From Chlorocebus sabaeus (taxonomy: Eukaryota > Chordata > Mammalia > Primates > Cercopithecidae), in contig NC_132911.1 of NCBI RefSeq assembly GCF_047675955.1, positions 73,379,133 through 73,443,132 on the forward strand: a stretch of 64,000 nt of DNA, in the 5' to 3' direction. Each line of letters starts with the position of its first letter. The first letter of the stretch is position 1. A program made the position numbers and the translations under genes. The notes beneath the pieces were generated by a model. It was not told the origin of the DNA. It was given only the letters and a program-made list of their open reading frames with translations, and did not search any database. Below, one piece after another: positions 23,990 to 36,057 of the stretch.

Positions 23990-24215
23990 CTAAGGTTGAG
24001 ACACTGGGCTTTGAAATTGGAGTTCAAATTCTCCTGTAGTGTGCTGTGTGGTTTCAGAACACATTATTGATCTTTCTAAAACTTCATTGCCTTTTCAAAC
24101 ATTTAACATGGAAAAAGCATTCTAGTGAGACTCAATTTCATCAGATTAAGTGAAGCTCAAGTAAGCTATTGTGTATAGTATGGCTGGTTGATAGTAGATA
24201 AGAAATACTAGTTCC
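23990..24215 (+). mobile_element. Probable MIR SINE
   Basis: 'agacactgggctttgaaattgg', 'agttcaaattctcctg', 'ttctaaaacttcattgcc' and 'gatagtagataagaaatac' fit a worn MIR in order. Confidence 0.6.
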
Positions 24216-25804
24216 CTTGTCTGTTTTTATAGCATTGCTGTCCATAGTGAGAAGAAACATTTAAAACAGAATAGAATATCTTCTTGAGGTTCATTTTTAA
24301 AAGTATCTCTAATTATATTCTAATAAATAATAAAATTCCAAATTCATTTGTGTCCTGGACATATTTTCAAACAAGAGATATGCTAGTATTCAGGAATAAA
24401 CTATGGGTCAGACTTTATCTATTGTCTCCATTCTTTGGAGGGTGTACATCCAATGATCCCCCTGCACAGATGATCCTACAAATGCAACAGTTTCAGCCTC
24501 TTCATGAAGTGTGATACTGAATTGTTCAAACAAAACTAAAAATTAAGAAAAAAAATTAGTTGTGAATATAAAAGCAATTCAGTGATTTCCAATAAATTTT
24601 AAAATAGAATCTTGCTGGAATATGAGATGACTATTATAAAAATTGTGTTAATTAAAAGGAAAGTGACAAGCATTAATTTAGTTTGTACTTATGGCTGGCA
24701 CTTCATGTATGATATATCATTGGAGTTTTATAACTGTTCTATGGTTTATATAGAAGCAGTACATTGCACAACTCAAGGGCTGCCATTCACATCTTAGACC
24801 ATGTGTGGACATCTATGTAATCATCTAGTATACAGTCTCCTGGCCATATAGAGTATCCCCAAGTTTATAAAAGAAGACTAGTCCTGAAATACTAGTGATA
24901 AATAATATTTCAGTCATCTGATCTAATTCTACCACTGTTTTATAAAATAAAAAACCTTTTCTGTAGAAAAGTTGCTAATAATAGGAAATAATGTCATACC
25001 TACAAGGACGACATTTTTAAAAAATTTTCCCAAGCTAAATGGTGCATCCTTAAGTAAAATTGCATATGATTTGTATGGTAAAGTGATCAAAGATCTTTGG
25101 ATGTCAAAAACCTTGTCATTTCTCTGGGACATAACTAAACATTTATTCTTTCTCTAGTTATGATGTAGAACTTTGCAAAAAGTCATCATTCCCACCTTAA
25201 CAATGAGGAATCATGAGATGAACTAAGAAATAATTTTTACTAAATTCCAGAGAGAAGTGAGTCTTTCCTAGGTAAGCAGAACCCATTGCTAGGGGTGCTA
25301 ACATAGTCTAGGAGACAGTCAAGAAGAGGTGTGAGCCTGGTAAAAGTTCAGACTTTTGCTCTGACAAGGAGACACTAAAACTCTTAGTGCTTGCATGTGC
25401 TTGCAAGGTATATTGAAATACAAAGGAGCTCACAAACTTAATGCTCACTTTCATCTATAAATCACTCTTCCATGGAATTTTTTTCTGACTAAACAGGATA
25501 GAACTAAAAAACAGCAAGAGATGAATAGTCTTGGGTGCTGAGACCAAAAACTTTGCTGGAGAGAGGAACTAATTCCACCCTCCAGATATTTAAGAGTAAA
25601 GGTAAACTGGAAGCAGCAAAAGTGATAACTCAGCTCTGCAACAGCTCAATTCCTCATTAGATTGAAAGTAATTGTCCCTCACCCTAGCTTCCTGATGGAC
25701 GAAAGAGCATTTTTTTCCCTCAGATAAAATTTTTGTCTGTTTCAGTTTCTACTATGTTTTGTGTATAATATCTGGTACACAATAAAAAATGTGATAAAGC
25801 TAAA
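24216..25804. other. Repeat-poor stretch
   Basis: No repeat family or coding gene recognised. Frames are under 80 codons. Confidence 0.5.
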
Positions 25805-26041
25805 AAGTTGATCTCATAGAAGTAGAGAGTAGGACAGTAGTTACTAGAGGCTGGGAAGGAGAGAGGGGGATGAGTTGAAAAGATACAAAATAACAGCTAG
25901 ATAAGAGGAATAAGTTCTAGTGTTCTATAGCACCGTAGTTAATATATGACTACAGTTAATATATATTATATAGTTTCAAAGAGCTAGAAAAGATGATTTT
26001 CAATGTTTCCAACATATAGAAATGATAAATGTTACAGGTGA
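25805..26041 (+). mobile_element. L1MA-type LINE-1 3' UTR, left part
   Basis: 'gaagtagagagtaggacagtag', 'ttactagaggctggga', 'ggaataagttctagtgttc', 'atagcaccgtag' and 'agaaatgataaatgttacagg' follow the L1MA 3' UTR in order. The match breaks at about 26041 and resumes at about 26592. Confidence 0.85.
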
Positions 26042-26590
26042 TCAGCATCTTCAATCTAATTATCACCAGCAAGGCCTGAATCTTACTGAATTGAATGCAA
26101 CCTGTTATGACAAAGAGGGCCAAGGTGAGAAGTAGCTATTCAAGAAAGCAACATTCTATAATTCTCTTGCCTTTTCACCTCATCAATTCTAATATGCCAA
26201 ACTTTTGGCCTGATGAGAATGACTGATGAACTTGCTGATGTGTATGTCGGGGAGGGTGGAGTAAGGGGTATATTATCTCCCAACTGGCCATTCAATTTTC
26301 GGCTGTCATGCAAACTGTATAAGAAAAAGTTGATGAGAAAGGGATGGAGACAGCAGGATCCCTGGACTCCCCGGCCCCCAAACTCCTTGACTATCACTTG
26401 TAATTGCATATCATTTTTGTGTTTCTTGCTCCATTTCCTCATGCTATCACCCTTAATCTAAAGTCCTTGTGGAAAGGGGAAAAACACTGAAGGTCACTGA
26501 ACACTATTGTATAGTTTATTCAACCGTCCCTGCCATGTTGTACATAGATATATAATGCCATGTTTTATCCATAGAAACGTATGTATATAT
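26042..26590. other. Unclassified ~550-bp block inside an L1MA 3' UTR
   Basis: Sequence of different character (GC-richer, with runs such as 'ccccggcccccaaactcc') that separates two collinear halves of one L1MA 3' UTR. About 25 bases of L1 text occur on both sides ('agaaatgataaatgtt..aggtgat' and 'agaaaattataaatgtttgag'), which would fit a long target duplication or two overlapping L1 ends. Overlapping 82- and 100-codon frames on opposite strands show no known domain. Confidence 0.6.
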
Positions 26591-26740
26591 AAAGAAAATT
26601 ATAAATGTTTGAGGTGATGAATATGCTAATTACCTTGGTTTGATCATTACATATTGTATATATCAAAATATCACTGTGTACCCCATAAATAGGTACAATT
26701 ATATGTCAATTTTTAAAAATTTAAAAAGAAGCAAAAAAAA
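26591..26740 (+). mobile_element. L1MA-type LINE-1 3' UTR, right part with A-rich end
   Basis: 'gaggtgatgaatatgctaat', 'taccttggtttgatcatta', 'atatcactgtgtacccca' and 'aataggtacaattatatgtc' match the L1MA terminus. The AT-rich tail follows at about 26710-26740. Confidence 0.85.
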
Positions 26741-27059
26741 AGACCCATAACCAATGAAAAGTCATCAATAAAAGCATATTTATGGACCACCTACGTGTTC
26801 AAATGAGCACACAGAGGCTTTGAAATAATTACGATGACTATGAAAGTAGTTGAGAAGAAAAAAAATAGACAAAATAATTTGTTTAATGGAGAATTTTAGC
26901 TGAAAAAATAGAAACTCTAAAAAAAGATACTTAGAATACGAGAGTACAATATATGAAATAAATCCAATGAATAACTGAAGTCCAAGTTTAACACCAGACT
27001 AGATATCATGAGGAAAGGATTTGTGAAACTGAAGGGAAATCAATAAAAATTATCCAAAC
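26741..27059. other. Probable L1-derived or unassigned A-rich DNA
   Basis: A-rich sequence leading into the L1 ORF1 region. Could be the 5' part of the same L1, but landmarks are too weak to assign. Confidence 0.4.
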
Positions 27060-27427
27060 TGAGCTACAAAGAACAGAAACAAGAAGAATCATTTTTTAAA
27101 TGAGAAAAATGTATTGGACAACTATAAAACACTGTCTACAAATATCTGTAAGTAGAATCTGAAAAAAGAAAAATGAGAAAGAATGTAACAATGTTTGACA
27201 AGATAAAGACCAAGAATTCCTCAATCTGAGAAAGGTTATCAACTCACAGATCCAAAAATTTCAGCAAAATCTAATAGAATGAATTCAAAAATTTAAAAAG
27301 AAACATGTAATCATCTCAAATTCAAACTGCTAAGAATCAAAGATGAAGAGAAAGTTTTAAAAGCATGCAGAAAAAAAGCAAAAATAACATTTAAGAAAAC
27401 AACATTAATAACAATGGCTGGATTCTT

Positions 27428-27676
27428 TTTTTTTTTTTTTTTTTTTTGAGACAGAGTCTCACTCTGTCACCCAGCCTGGAGTGCAATAGCATGGTCTCGG
27501 CTTACTGCAACCTTTATGTCCCAGGTTAAAGTGACTGTCCTGCCTCAGCCTCTCGAGTAGCTGGGACTACAGGTGTACACCACCACACTCAGCTAATTTT
27601 TGTACTCTAGTAGAGATGGGGTTTCACTGTGTTGGCCAGGCTGGTCTCGAACTCCTGACCTCGTGATTCGCCCAAT
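27428..27676 (-). mobile_element. 5'-truncated Alu, antisense
   Basis: T-run, then 'gagacagagtctcactctgtc' through 'ctcctgacctcgtgatt', stopping about 50 bases short of the Alu 5' end. The 15-bp target duplication 'aatggctggattctt' is perfect (27413-27427 and 27677-27691). Its 'acgaggtcagg' state fits AluY or a young AluS. Confidence 0.95.
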
Positions 27677-28518
27677 AATGGCTGGATTCTTATGAAAATA
27701 ATAAAAACCAAAAGACATGGAAAACCTTTTTAACATGCTAAAAACAAAAAATTTGTCAACCCAGAATTATATAGCCAATAAAAATATCTTTCACAGAAAA
27801 GTAGAAAGGGGACATCACAGACAAAAGCTGTGCAACTTTGTCACCAGCTGATCTAAAGAACAAATGGGAAAAATAAAAAACAAATAACAAGATTATAGAC
27901 TTAAATGTAGGCATAGCAATAATTACAGTAAATGTAAATGGATTATTCATCTTTTTAAGGATTGGATTTAAAAAGAAGTCCCAATGTATGATATTATTAG
28001 AAACACATTTTTTATATAAGGACTGAGAAAGATTAAAACTTAAAGGAGAAAGGGAAATAAAATAATCTGCCAAAACTAATCATAAGAAAGCTAGTGTAGC
28101 TATATTAATATGAGAAAAAGTCAATTTTAAGAAAAGAGTATTATCAGAGATAAAGTGAGATATTTCATAATAAAAAAGTTAATTCATCAGGAGGACAAAA
28201 CAATCATACCTAGTAAAATATTTACCTAGTAAAATAACTTCAAAATATATGAGGCAAGAATTGACAATGTGAAGAAATTAAAAAATCTGCAATTATAGAC
28301 ATTTTAATTTAACTCTCAGCAACTGATAGAAAAATATAGAGAAATTAATCAGAAAGAACATAGAATGTTATACATCACCATTTAAACTAATCAACACTTG
28401 TAGTTCACTTCATCTAACAACTGAAGAAACCAATATTTTCAAACTGGATATGGAACATTCACTAAAATATACTATATATTATTCCATAAAGCTATTATCA
28501 TTTAATATTTAAAAACTC

Positions 28519-28591
28519 AAATAATAGAGAGTATTTATCACTACAATGAAATTAGAAATAATAGAGAGTATTTATCACTACAATGAAATTA
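28519..28591 (+). repeat. 37-bp perfect tandem duplication within L1M
   Basis: The unit beginning 'aaataatagagagtatttat' occurs twice, at 28519 and 28556, with no internal differences. That makes it much younger than the host L1. Confidence 0.93.
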
Positions 28592-28801
28592 AGTTAGAAA
28601 TAAATAACCAAAAGAAAATGAAAAAATTCCAATATTAGACATAAAACAACACTCTTCTAAACAATCCACATTTCAATGAGGAGCTAACAATGGAAAATTA
28701 GAAAACATTTTAAACTAAATAAAAATAAAAACACAATATATTACCATTAATGGAATCCAGCCAAAACAGTGATCAGAGGGAAATGCATAAAGGCTTATCT
28801 T

Positions 28802-29100
28802 TTTGTTTTTTTTGAGACGGAGCCTTGTTCTGTCGCCCAGCCTAGAGTGCAGTGGCAGGATCTCAGCTTGCTGCAAGCTCCACTTTCCAGGTTCACCATT
28901 CTCCTGCCTCAGTCTCCCGAGTAGCTGGGACTACAGGCACATGCCACCACGCCCGGCTAATTTTTTTTTTTTTGTATTTTTAATAGAGACGGGGTTTCAC
29001 CATGTTAGCCAGGATGGTCTCGATATCCTGACCTCGTGATCCACTAGCCTTAGCCTCCTAAAGTGCTGGGATTACAGGTGTGAGCCCTCACGCCCGGCCC
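28802..29100 (-). mobile_element. AluY, full length, antisense
   Basis: T-rich tail, 'gagacggagccttgttctgtc', 'gctgcaagctccactttcc' (AluY state), ending at 'cacgcccggccc'. The 11-bp target duplication 'aggcttatctt' lies at 28791-28801 and 29101-29111. An 80-codon frame within it is Alu sequence, not a gene. Confidence 0.96.
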
Positions 29101-29308
29101 AGGCTTATCTTAAATAAAAAGAAACGTTTAAAATCAATAATCAAAGTTTCATACTCAGAAAATTAGAAAAAGAAGAGAAAATGAAATACAAAGAAAATAG
29201 AAGGAAATAACAAAGAGTAGAAATCAATAATAGAGAAAACATGAACAATGAAGAGATACCAACAAAGCCAAAATACGGATCTTTGAAAATGACACAATTT
29301 TTCAATCT

Positions 29309-29354
29309 GATGAGAGAGAGAGAGAGGGAGAAAGAGAGAAGCAAGAGAGAGAGA
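29309..29354 (+). repeat. GA-rich simple repeat
   Basis: Imperfect (GA)n: 'gagagagagagagggagaaa' and following, inside the ancient L1. Confidence 0.9.
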
Positions 29355-29859
29355 ACATGAATTACCAACTATCAGGAATGAAAAGAGAGACATTACTACA
29401 AACATTAAGATAAGAATAAAAAGTATTATGAATAACTTTATCAACACATTTGGCAACTTAGAAATAAGGATAAATATATTGTAAATCATAAATTTTTAAA
29501 AACTGACATTAGAATAAATAGAAATTTTGACTAGTTCTATATCTATTATAGCAATTAGACTCATTACTCAAAACATCCTACAAAAAAACTCCAGGTCCAC
29601 ATGGTGGAAATGATATTAAACCTATTAAAGCTTAAAAAATAATTATCTAAAAAATAAAAATACAACTCATTTAGGGAAACCTAATTAAAATAACCATCTC
29701 CTCTCCTCACTCCTAGGTCCTCAGCTCAAGAATCATCTGTACATTCCTTTTTCTACTTCTTTATTCCTTTTCATGATCAAAGTTATCTTTTACTGTTTTA
29801 TGTACTAGACTCTTATTTCATGTATTTAACATCTTATTTCAAATAATTCCATTTTCCAA

Positions 29860-30060
29860 GTTACAATAATGTTAATGATTTACTACTTACTATATCTTAC
29901 TATATCCCAACACCGTGTTAAGTGTAATATATATAGAGAGAGACATATAAAATTTTATCCTCATAAATGTGTGTATATTTTTCTAGTTTTACAAACAAGG
30001 AAACTAAGAAAGTCCCAGAAAACTCAAACCACTGTCTGATTCAAAAACCCACAATTTTTC
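29860..30060 (-). mobile_element. Possible MIR, antisense, very diverged
   Basis: 'atttactacttactatatc', 'caacaccgtgttaagtg', 'cctcataaat', 'agttttacaaacaaggaaac' and 'aaaccactgtctgattc' suggest antisense MIR order. Confidence 0.5.
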
Positions 30061-30439
30061 CAATACATCATCCTGCCATTAATAGTCAATGACATTCTCA
30101 AACAGCCTGTCAAGAAAAAGTGCCATATAAGTTTTGTATTTGGTAGTGTTTTAATTATTAATTGAACCAAAAAAAAAATAAGAACTTCAGAAGGAATGTT
30201 TATCCAGCTGCTTTTATTCTTGTGAGCCAATCTGCCATGCTTCAAACTACAGAATTTTTCAGAGGGTAAATAAACCTTACTTATTTTATCATTTGTAAAC
30301 TTCTAAGGATTGCGGAGTGAGAATATTCTAACCCCATATGTTTTTATGTAAAATATTGGATTAATTTAAAACAGACAGAAATGAGAAAATCTGTCTTATA
30401 AAATGGTGTGATTTTGCTCACTGCCTACTCAAAATCATC
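30061..30439. other. No recognisable feature
   Basis: Mixed AT-rich sequence; a 73-codon minus-strand frame has no recognisable domain. Confidence 0.4.
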
Positions 30440-30640
30440 TCCCACTACCACTCTGGGCTTCATATTTTTACTATTATCTCCTCCTTTACCTCGTAGTTAC
30501 ACCTTTAGAAGCGTTTATAACACTGGTCAAAAGCAAACTCACTGAATTCAGAAACTGGATCTTGTTTACGACTGTATATACTCAACGTGCCTAATGCCTG
30601 GCACATAGTAGGCACTCAATAACTATTAGTTTTATGAATT
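30440..30640 (+). mobile_element. LINE-2 3' terminus
   Basis: 'gaaactggatcttgtttacg', 'actcaacgtgcctaatgcc' and 'tggcacatagtaggcactca' end in 'ataactattag', the L2 terminal pattern. Confidence 0.75.
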
Positions 30641-30866
30641 AATTAATAAGATATTTTCATCTCTAATTATATTATTAAAAACTTGTTTTGCATCCCTGGC
30701 TTTAAAATTTCAATTTTGTCAAATTTGTTTTTTAATGTTTATTATAATTAACATAATTTTTAAAATTCTACGCCAGTTTGGTTTAGCTAACAAATATCTT
30801 TGGAGTATCTACAGTTTTCTGGATCATTAAGAGAAAAAATTTCAATTAAAACTTATGAAGAACAGC

Positions 30867-31515
30867 ACTGTTCAATAGAAATATAATTATATATGTAACA
30901 GGCTGGGTGCGGTGGCTCACACCTGTAATTCCAGCACTTCGGGAGGTCAGGATGGTCTTGATCACAAGGTCAAGAGATCAAGACAATCCTGGCCAACATG
31001 GTGAAACCCCGTCTCTACTAAAAATATAAAAATTAGCTGGGCATGGTGGCACATGCCTGCAGTCCCAGCTAGTCGGGAGGCTGAAGCAGGAGAATCGTTT
31101 GAACCTGGGAAGTGTAGGCTGCAGTGAGCAGAGATTGTGCCACTGCACTCCAGCCTGGCGACAGAGTGAGAGTCCGTCTTACGGGAAAAAAAATAAGAAT
31201 ATAATTATATATATAACAATGTAGTTGTGACACAAATGCGAGTCACATATGCAATTTTAGATTTTCTAGTTTCTCCATTAAAAATGAAAAACAAATGAAT
31301 TTAATTTTAATAATACATTTTATTTAACCCTATATATACTATTATTTTAGCATGTAGTCATTATAAAGTTATTGAGAAGTTTTACATGTTCTTGTTCATA
31401 CTAAGTCTTAGAAGCATATTTTTACATTTCTAGAACATTTTAATTCATACTAGTCATTTTTCAATTGCTCAATAGCCCCACCTTGGTAGCAACTACTGTA
31501 TGAAACACCACGGTT
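30867..31515 (+). mobile_element. MER1-like hAT-Charlie nonautonomous element, split by an Alu
   Basis: 'cagcactgttcaatagaaat' opens it. After the Alu come 'gagtcacatatgcaattttag', 'tttctccattaaaaatg', 'taataatacattttattta', 'catgtagtcattataaag', 'tcatactaagtcttagaag' and 'tcaattgctcaatagcc'. This is the MER1 order. It has no transposase, as expected of this family. Confidence 0.8.
30901..31198 (+). mobile_element. Alu, full length, with 20-bp target duplication
   Basis: 'ggctgggtgcggtggctcac' to the A-rich tail near 31183-31196. The flanks atataattatatatgtaaca (30881-30900) and its near copy at 31199-31218 (one mismatch) form a long target duplication inside the MER1-like element. An unusual local change 'gtcaggatggtcttgatcac' replaces the normal 'ccgaggcgggcggatcac'. 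AluS/AluY. Confidence 0.95.
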
Positions 31516-31994
31516 AGAAACTTATTGATAAGACAATTTTATGTGCACAGGAATGAGATTTCTTTGAACAAATAATGTGGAAATTAAAAGGAGAGAAGTG
31601 GAAATTACTTACTTCTGATTGGAAGAACACACTGATGGTGATTCACACTGGAAGAAAAACACAGGGCATGGCTTTTTTCTCTCTTCTACCTTTTGCCAAG
31701 CAGCGTGAGTCAGAAAAGACTTCTAAAGAGACTGGCACGGAAATATCTCTGAAGAATCAATTCCATAATTAAAAGAAACCGGACTCCATAATTTGAGTAT
31801 AGTGCGTATTCTAAGATTCTTGAATTGATCAGTAATTATCAGGAAGAGAAAGGGAGACAGAGACCTTCATGTCATCAGAAAGACATGCAGACACAAGTGT
31901 CAGAACCCGTACCACTGACATGAAGTGGAAATCAACAGGACCTTTAGTTCACTGGATCACAGTTATGTGATTGAGACTGAATAAATCACAATAA
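31516..31994. other. No recognisable feature
   Basis: Unassigned sequence between the MER1-like element and the MST LTR. Confidence 0.4.
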
Positions 31995-31999
31995 CTTGC

Positions 32000-32377
32000 C
32001 GATATTATTTGGTTCTGTGTTCCCACCCAAATCTCATGTCGAATTGTAATACCCAGTGTTGGGGGAGGGACCCCGTGAGAGGTCATTGGATCATGGGGGC
32101 GGATTTCCCCCTTGCAGTTCTTGTAATAATGAGTTCTCACAAGACATGGTTGTTTAAAAGGGTGTGGCACTTCCTCCTTCGGTCTCTCTCTCCCGCTCCG
32201 CCATGGTATGTCGTGCTTGCTTCTCCTTCACCTTCCGTCATGATTATAAGTTCCTGAGGCCTCCCAGCCATGCTTCCAGTACAGCTTGTGGAACTGTGAG
32301 TCAATTAAACCTCTTTTCTTCGTAAATTACCCAGTCTCAGGTAGTTCTTTATAGCAATGAGAGAAGGGACTAATACA
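32000..32377 (+). mobile_element. MST-type solo LTR (ERVL-MaLR)
   Basis: 'gttcccacccaaatctcatg', 'cccagtgttgggggaggga', 'ggatcatgggggcgga', 'gttgtttaaaagggtgtgg', 'ccttccgtcatgattataag', 'gtcaattaaacctctttt' and 'ggactaataca' in order. Flanks 'cttgc' (31995-31999) and 'cttgt' (32378-32382) are a 5-bp duplication with one mismatch. It keeps 'attaaa' and a CT-rich core. No internal genes. Confidence 0.94.
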
Positions 32378-32382
32378 CTTGT

Positions 32383-34679
32383 GTTTTTCTGAACTCTAAA
32401 AAATAGATTGCAGATTGTTGGGATTTTATCACATGCATGCCATGAATAAAATAGATAAAAGATCTTATTTCCTTGGAAAATTATTAACCTTTAATCCATT
32501 AGTAGCTGTCTTTTTATTAAAATTTGACATATCCTGGCACCTCAAAGATTGTCTTATTTCCTAGCCCAGCTCTGACTTAATCATGAGATTCACACCGTGA
32601 AATCTAAATTACCACAGATGATTCTAGTTTGAGCAAATTACCCACAATTAAGGACAGGAGGCTTTATGCGCCTGCAGTAAAAACGAAGGATTCCTTCAGA
32701 TATAACTGAGTCTCACAGGCCCACCCATAACCAGTCAACTCAAATTGCCCATTCTGATCACACTTAAGAGAAGAAATCTGTCAGGATCATCATAGCAAAA
32801 CTGAATTTCCCAGATTCAGACAAGCGGTGATCAAGTCACCTCTTACCAGCTTAAGTCTAGTTCCAAGTCTAGGATATCTAAAGTGGCGCCCATGATCCCA
32901 ACCAAACCAATGAAGATTTCCAAGAACCTTACCGTTTGGTCCCTGAATTCTTCTAAATGTCGTTACTTACTCTTGTAAGTAAATGTGAAGCTGTAATGAT
33001 CATTTGAGAACTACAACCCCCCTTCTACTGAATTAATTATAACAAATTGCTATAGAAAGTTAATATTTAGGCAAGCAGTCCTCTTTACTCAGACTAGTAA
33101 TAGTCAAACCTGATCAATTCCGATATGAAGACACCTCTATAACAACCTACCTGGAATAATGAGTTGTCTGTCAAAATGAGACATAAATAACAGTAAGAGA
33201 CCAAACTCCTTGCTAGACGAGGAATATGTAAAAGAAAGATGTTGTTATGTTTGAAAAACTAAGTATTGCCATGTGAAAACACTTAAGTTTCTCCAGTAAG
33301 TTTTTAAGGCATTTCACAAACACCCAATGATTATAAAATGTGGCTCTAATTTAAAAGCCAGCACCAAAATAAATTTATTAATTTTCTCAAAACAAGTTAA
33401 TCTACACTGTTTTCAGTGAAATTTCTTAAACTGGTTTAAAAAATTAAGAGAGACTTTGCTTAGCTTAAGCACATGGGCTTCCAGAAATGTGATTTTTTTT
33501 TTTAATGTGGTTTCTCTTTCACAGTGATTTCCACTGCTGTAAAGGTCACTTTGTTAACTGTGGTGACAGGTTGGCCCTTATGGCACATGTTCAGCGAATG
33601 TCAGTAAGTGAACAAAGAAAAGAGATACTGGAACACTCTTAGCCTTAACAGACTGAAAAGGTAGTAGTAAACTGTCTTAAATTCATTCAGAATAAAAAAG
33701 GCTTTAAAGTCAGTTTTTCTGGTTGAGAATCAGAGCAAATGAATCTAAAACCTAAAATAGAGGGTGTTTTATTCTCACGGGTTCTGACATTTTAGTGGTA
33801 AGCTGCAAGTTATAAAAACTGCTACTAAAATCCAAATTGCCAGCACCATATGGGAAAACATGGCTGCAGCATGTCTTTTATCATACATATATATGTAGAA
33901 AGTCATTGCACTTGAATTATTGCACAATGATTTTTTAAAATAAGCATAATGGCAGGCAGATCAAAATATTGGGGGGTCACTCGGACTGTGGCAAGTAGCC
34001 GCTGACTTCATGCCTCTATAGAATGTTTAAGTAGGCTGCCTTCACCTAATACTGAGTGAAGTTGATGAGTTTTAGAAGGAGACTTGCTACATTTGTTAGT
34101 CAAAAATCTCAGGGTCAACTTGGGACAGTTTCTTAGAATTTAAGGAGTCTGAGCTTTTATTTCAGCCATAATCAGCTGAAACTGCAATTAAATAAATTGC
34201 CCAAATGAACTTAGTACTTTTTCAACAATTATAAAATGTTTTGAAATCAAAATATATTTTCTCCTTGCCTTCTTTTAGTAATAAATAACACGTAAAATTT
34301 TGAGACACTGAGATGCAACTGCACTTTAAGATAATCAGGAAAATGAGGCATACAGTAGAATTTCAGAAAGCAGGAGTAACTGTGTACATTCTGGATTCCT
34401 ATTTGACACTTCCTCTCCTTCAAAAGTAATAGCATCTCATTTGTGTTTAGATGTAGTGAGTAAGGTCTTACATACTTTGAAGATATCTCCTACCTTAATA
34501 TATTCTTTGGGCCATATTCTAAGCCATCATTACTTTTTATTGTAATAATATATAGTTTATTAATTTTTTGGAAGCAGTAGTAGGTGACTTTCAATTTCTC
34601 ATCGAATTCCCACCAGTACCGTTATGCAGTATTATCCTTATTTGGTTGAGAAAATAGGTTCAGAGTTGCCAGAGAAGCC
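32383..34679. other. Repeat-poor stretch
   Basis: About 2.3 kb where I recognise no repeat family or gene. Frames under 65 codons. Confidence 0.5.
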
Positions 34680-34810
34680 CTGTGGAGAGCTTTTAAAAAT
34701 ACCAATGTCTGTGTCTCAAATCAGAACTAAATCAGAAACTCTGGGAGTAGAACTCAGACAGCAGTATTTTTTTTAACTCTCTCAAGGTAACTTCAGTTTG
34801 CAGCTTAGGT
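34680..34810 (+). mobile_element. hAT-Charlie MITE fragment (MER58/MER5-like)
   Basis: 'ggagagcttttaaaaatacc', 'aaatcagaaactctgggag' and 'cagacagcagtatttttttt' follow the MER58-type order. Confidence 0.6.
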
Positions 34811-35559
34811 TAGGTTCAGTTAGCCCACCTAAACACACTGGGTTAAACCAAGTTCATCAAGCTAGTAAGTAAGCCAGTAATAAAAGGTAGGTTTACATAA
34901 ATGTAAAGCCCTAACTTTGCCCCAAGGGCTTCCCACCAAACCTCCCTGGGTACCCTCAGGACCAAGGCCAACATCCCTAGCACACACAGAAGACCATTAT
35001 GCATCAGTCAGCTGCTGGTCCTGGGGAAAATAATGACTTGTTGCGCCTCCCTGAATTTCATAGTCCATAACACAGTAAGGTAATTTCTGAGTCTATATAG
35101 GGCAACACACACTATATTGCCAGAGGTGTTTTTATGCTATATTATGTCATTGGAAAATGCTTTGTACACTAAGATTCTACCGTCTTGTGCGCTTGATTCT
35201 TTCCTACCAAAACTTTTATCATAGTGCAAATACTGCATAGTGCAGATACTGGGTGGCTAAGTGTTCTTCACTTAAAATGTTATTATTCAGGAGTGTTATG
35301 TAGCTACCAGGGATGCCTTAAAGTAACTAACATAAAACTTGGCATATGATATAAATTCAAAATCGGTCAGCCAAATCACTAGCAGCTAAAAATAATAAAT
35401 CTAATTAACTCTATTTTCTTCAAAAAGAAACAAACTATATCATTTCTGGTGGTAGTTTCGTTTTGAAATACTTACTTTAAAGATATATTATGGCTGGATT
35501 TACCCCCAAATTCTCAACATCAATAATTTTACTGGAAACTAGCATACAAATCGGCAGAC
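34811..35559. other. Unassigned intergenic DNA
   Basis: No supportable gene. Part of 35300-35559 may belong to the following old L1. Confidence 0.4.
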
Positions 35560-36026
35560 ATAGTAGAATAGCTATTTTATTCACAATACTAATGAAGAAC
35601 ATACAAAAAAAATAGGAAATCCACTATTTTCAAGGTTTAGCATCTATACAAAAGAAATTACAAAATTTTGCCAAAAGATATATAAGTAAGACTGGAAGTG
35701 AAGAGCCATACCTGGATAGAAAGAATAAATATTGAGAAAATGTGAATGCTTCTTGTTCTCACTCATAGGTGGGAATTGAACAATGAGATCACTTGGACAC
35801 AGGAAGGGGAACATCACACACTGGGGCCTATTGTGGGGAGCAGGGATGGGGGAGGGATAGCATCAGGAGATATACCTAATGTAAATGACGAGTTGATGGG
35901 TGCAGCACACCAACATGGCTCATGTATACATATGTAACAAACCTGCATGTTGTGCACATGTACCCTAGAACTTAAAGTATAATTAAAAAAAAAAAAAATC
36001 TTGCTTGGATCCTGGCTTATACCATT

Positions 36027-36057
<31 letters not shown>

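Larger units (their letters stand above)
27060..29690 (+). mobile_element. Ancient LINE-1 (L1M type), ORF1 to RT, split by two Alus
   Basis: Forward L1: the ORF1 C-terminal part spans 27060-27420 and 27692-27860 ('tcaaactgctaagaatcaaagatgaagag', 'caacccagaattatatagcc'). Then the ORF2 start lies near 27880-27950 ('acagtaaatgtaaatgg'), endonuclease text follows to about 28790, and the linker/RT region runs 29112-29690 ('aaatacggatctttgaaaatg', 'actccaggtccacatggtgg'). Order is normal, unlike the inverted L1 at 10.3 kb. Alus interrupt it at 27428 and 28802. No intact frame. Confidence 0.8.

Noticed and set aside
26140..26461. 100-codon and 82-codon frames on opposite strands as a gene in the unclassified block
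   Set aside because: Mutual overlap and lack of any domain; kept only as part of the unclassified insertion.
28803..29039. 78-codon frame resembling known hypothetical proteins
   Set aside because: It is antisense Alu translated, as is the frame at 37385-37609.
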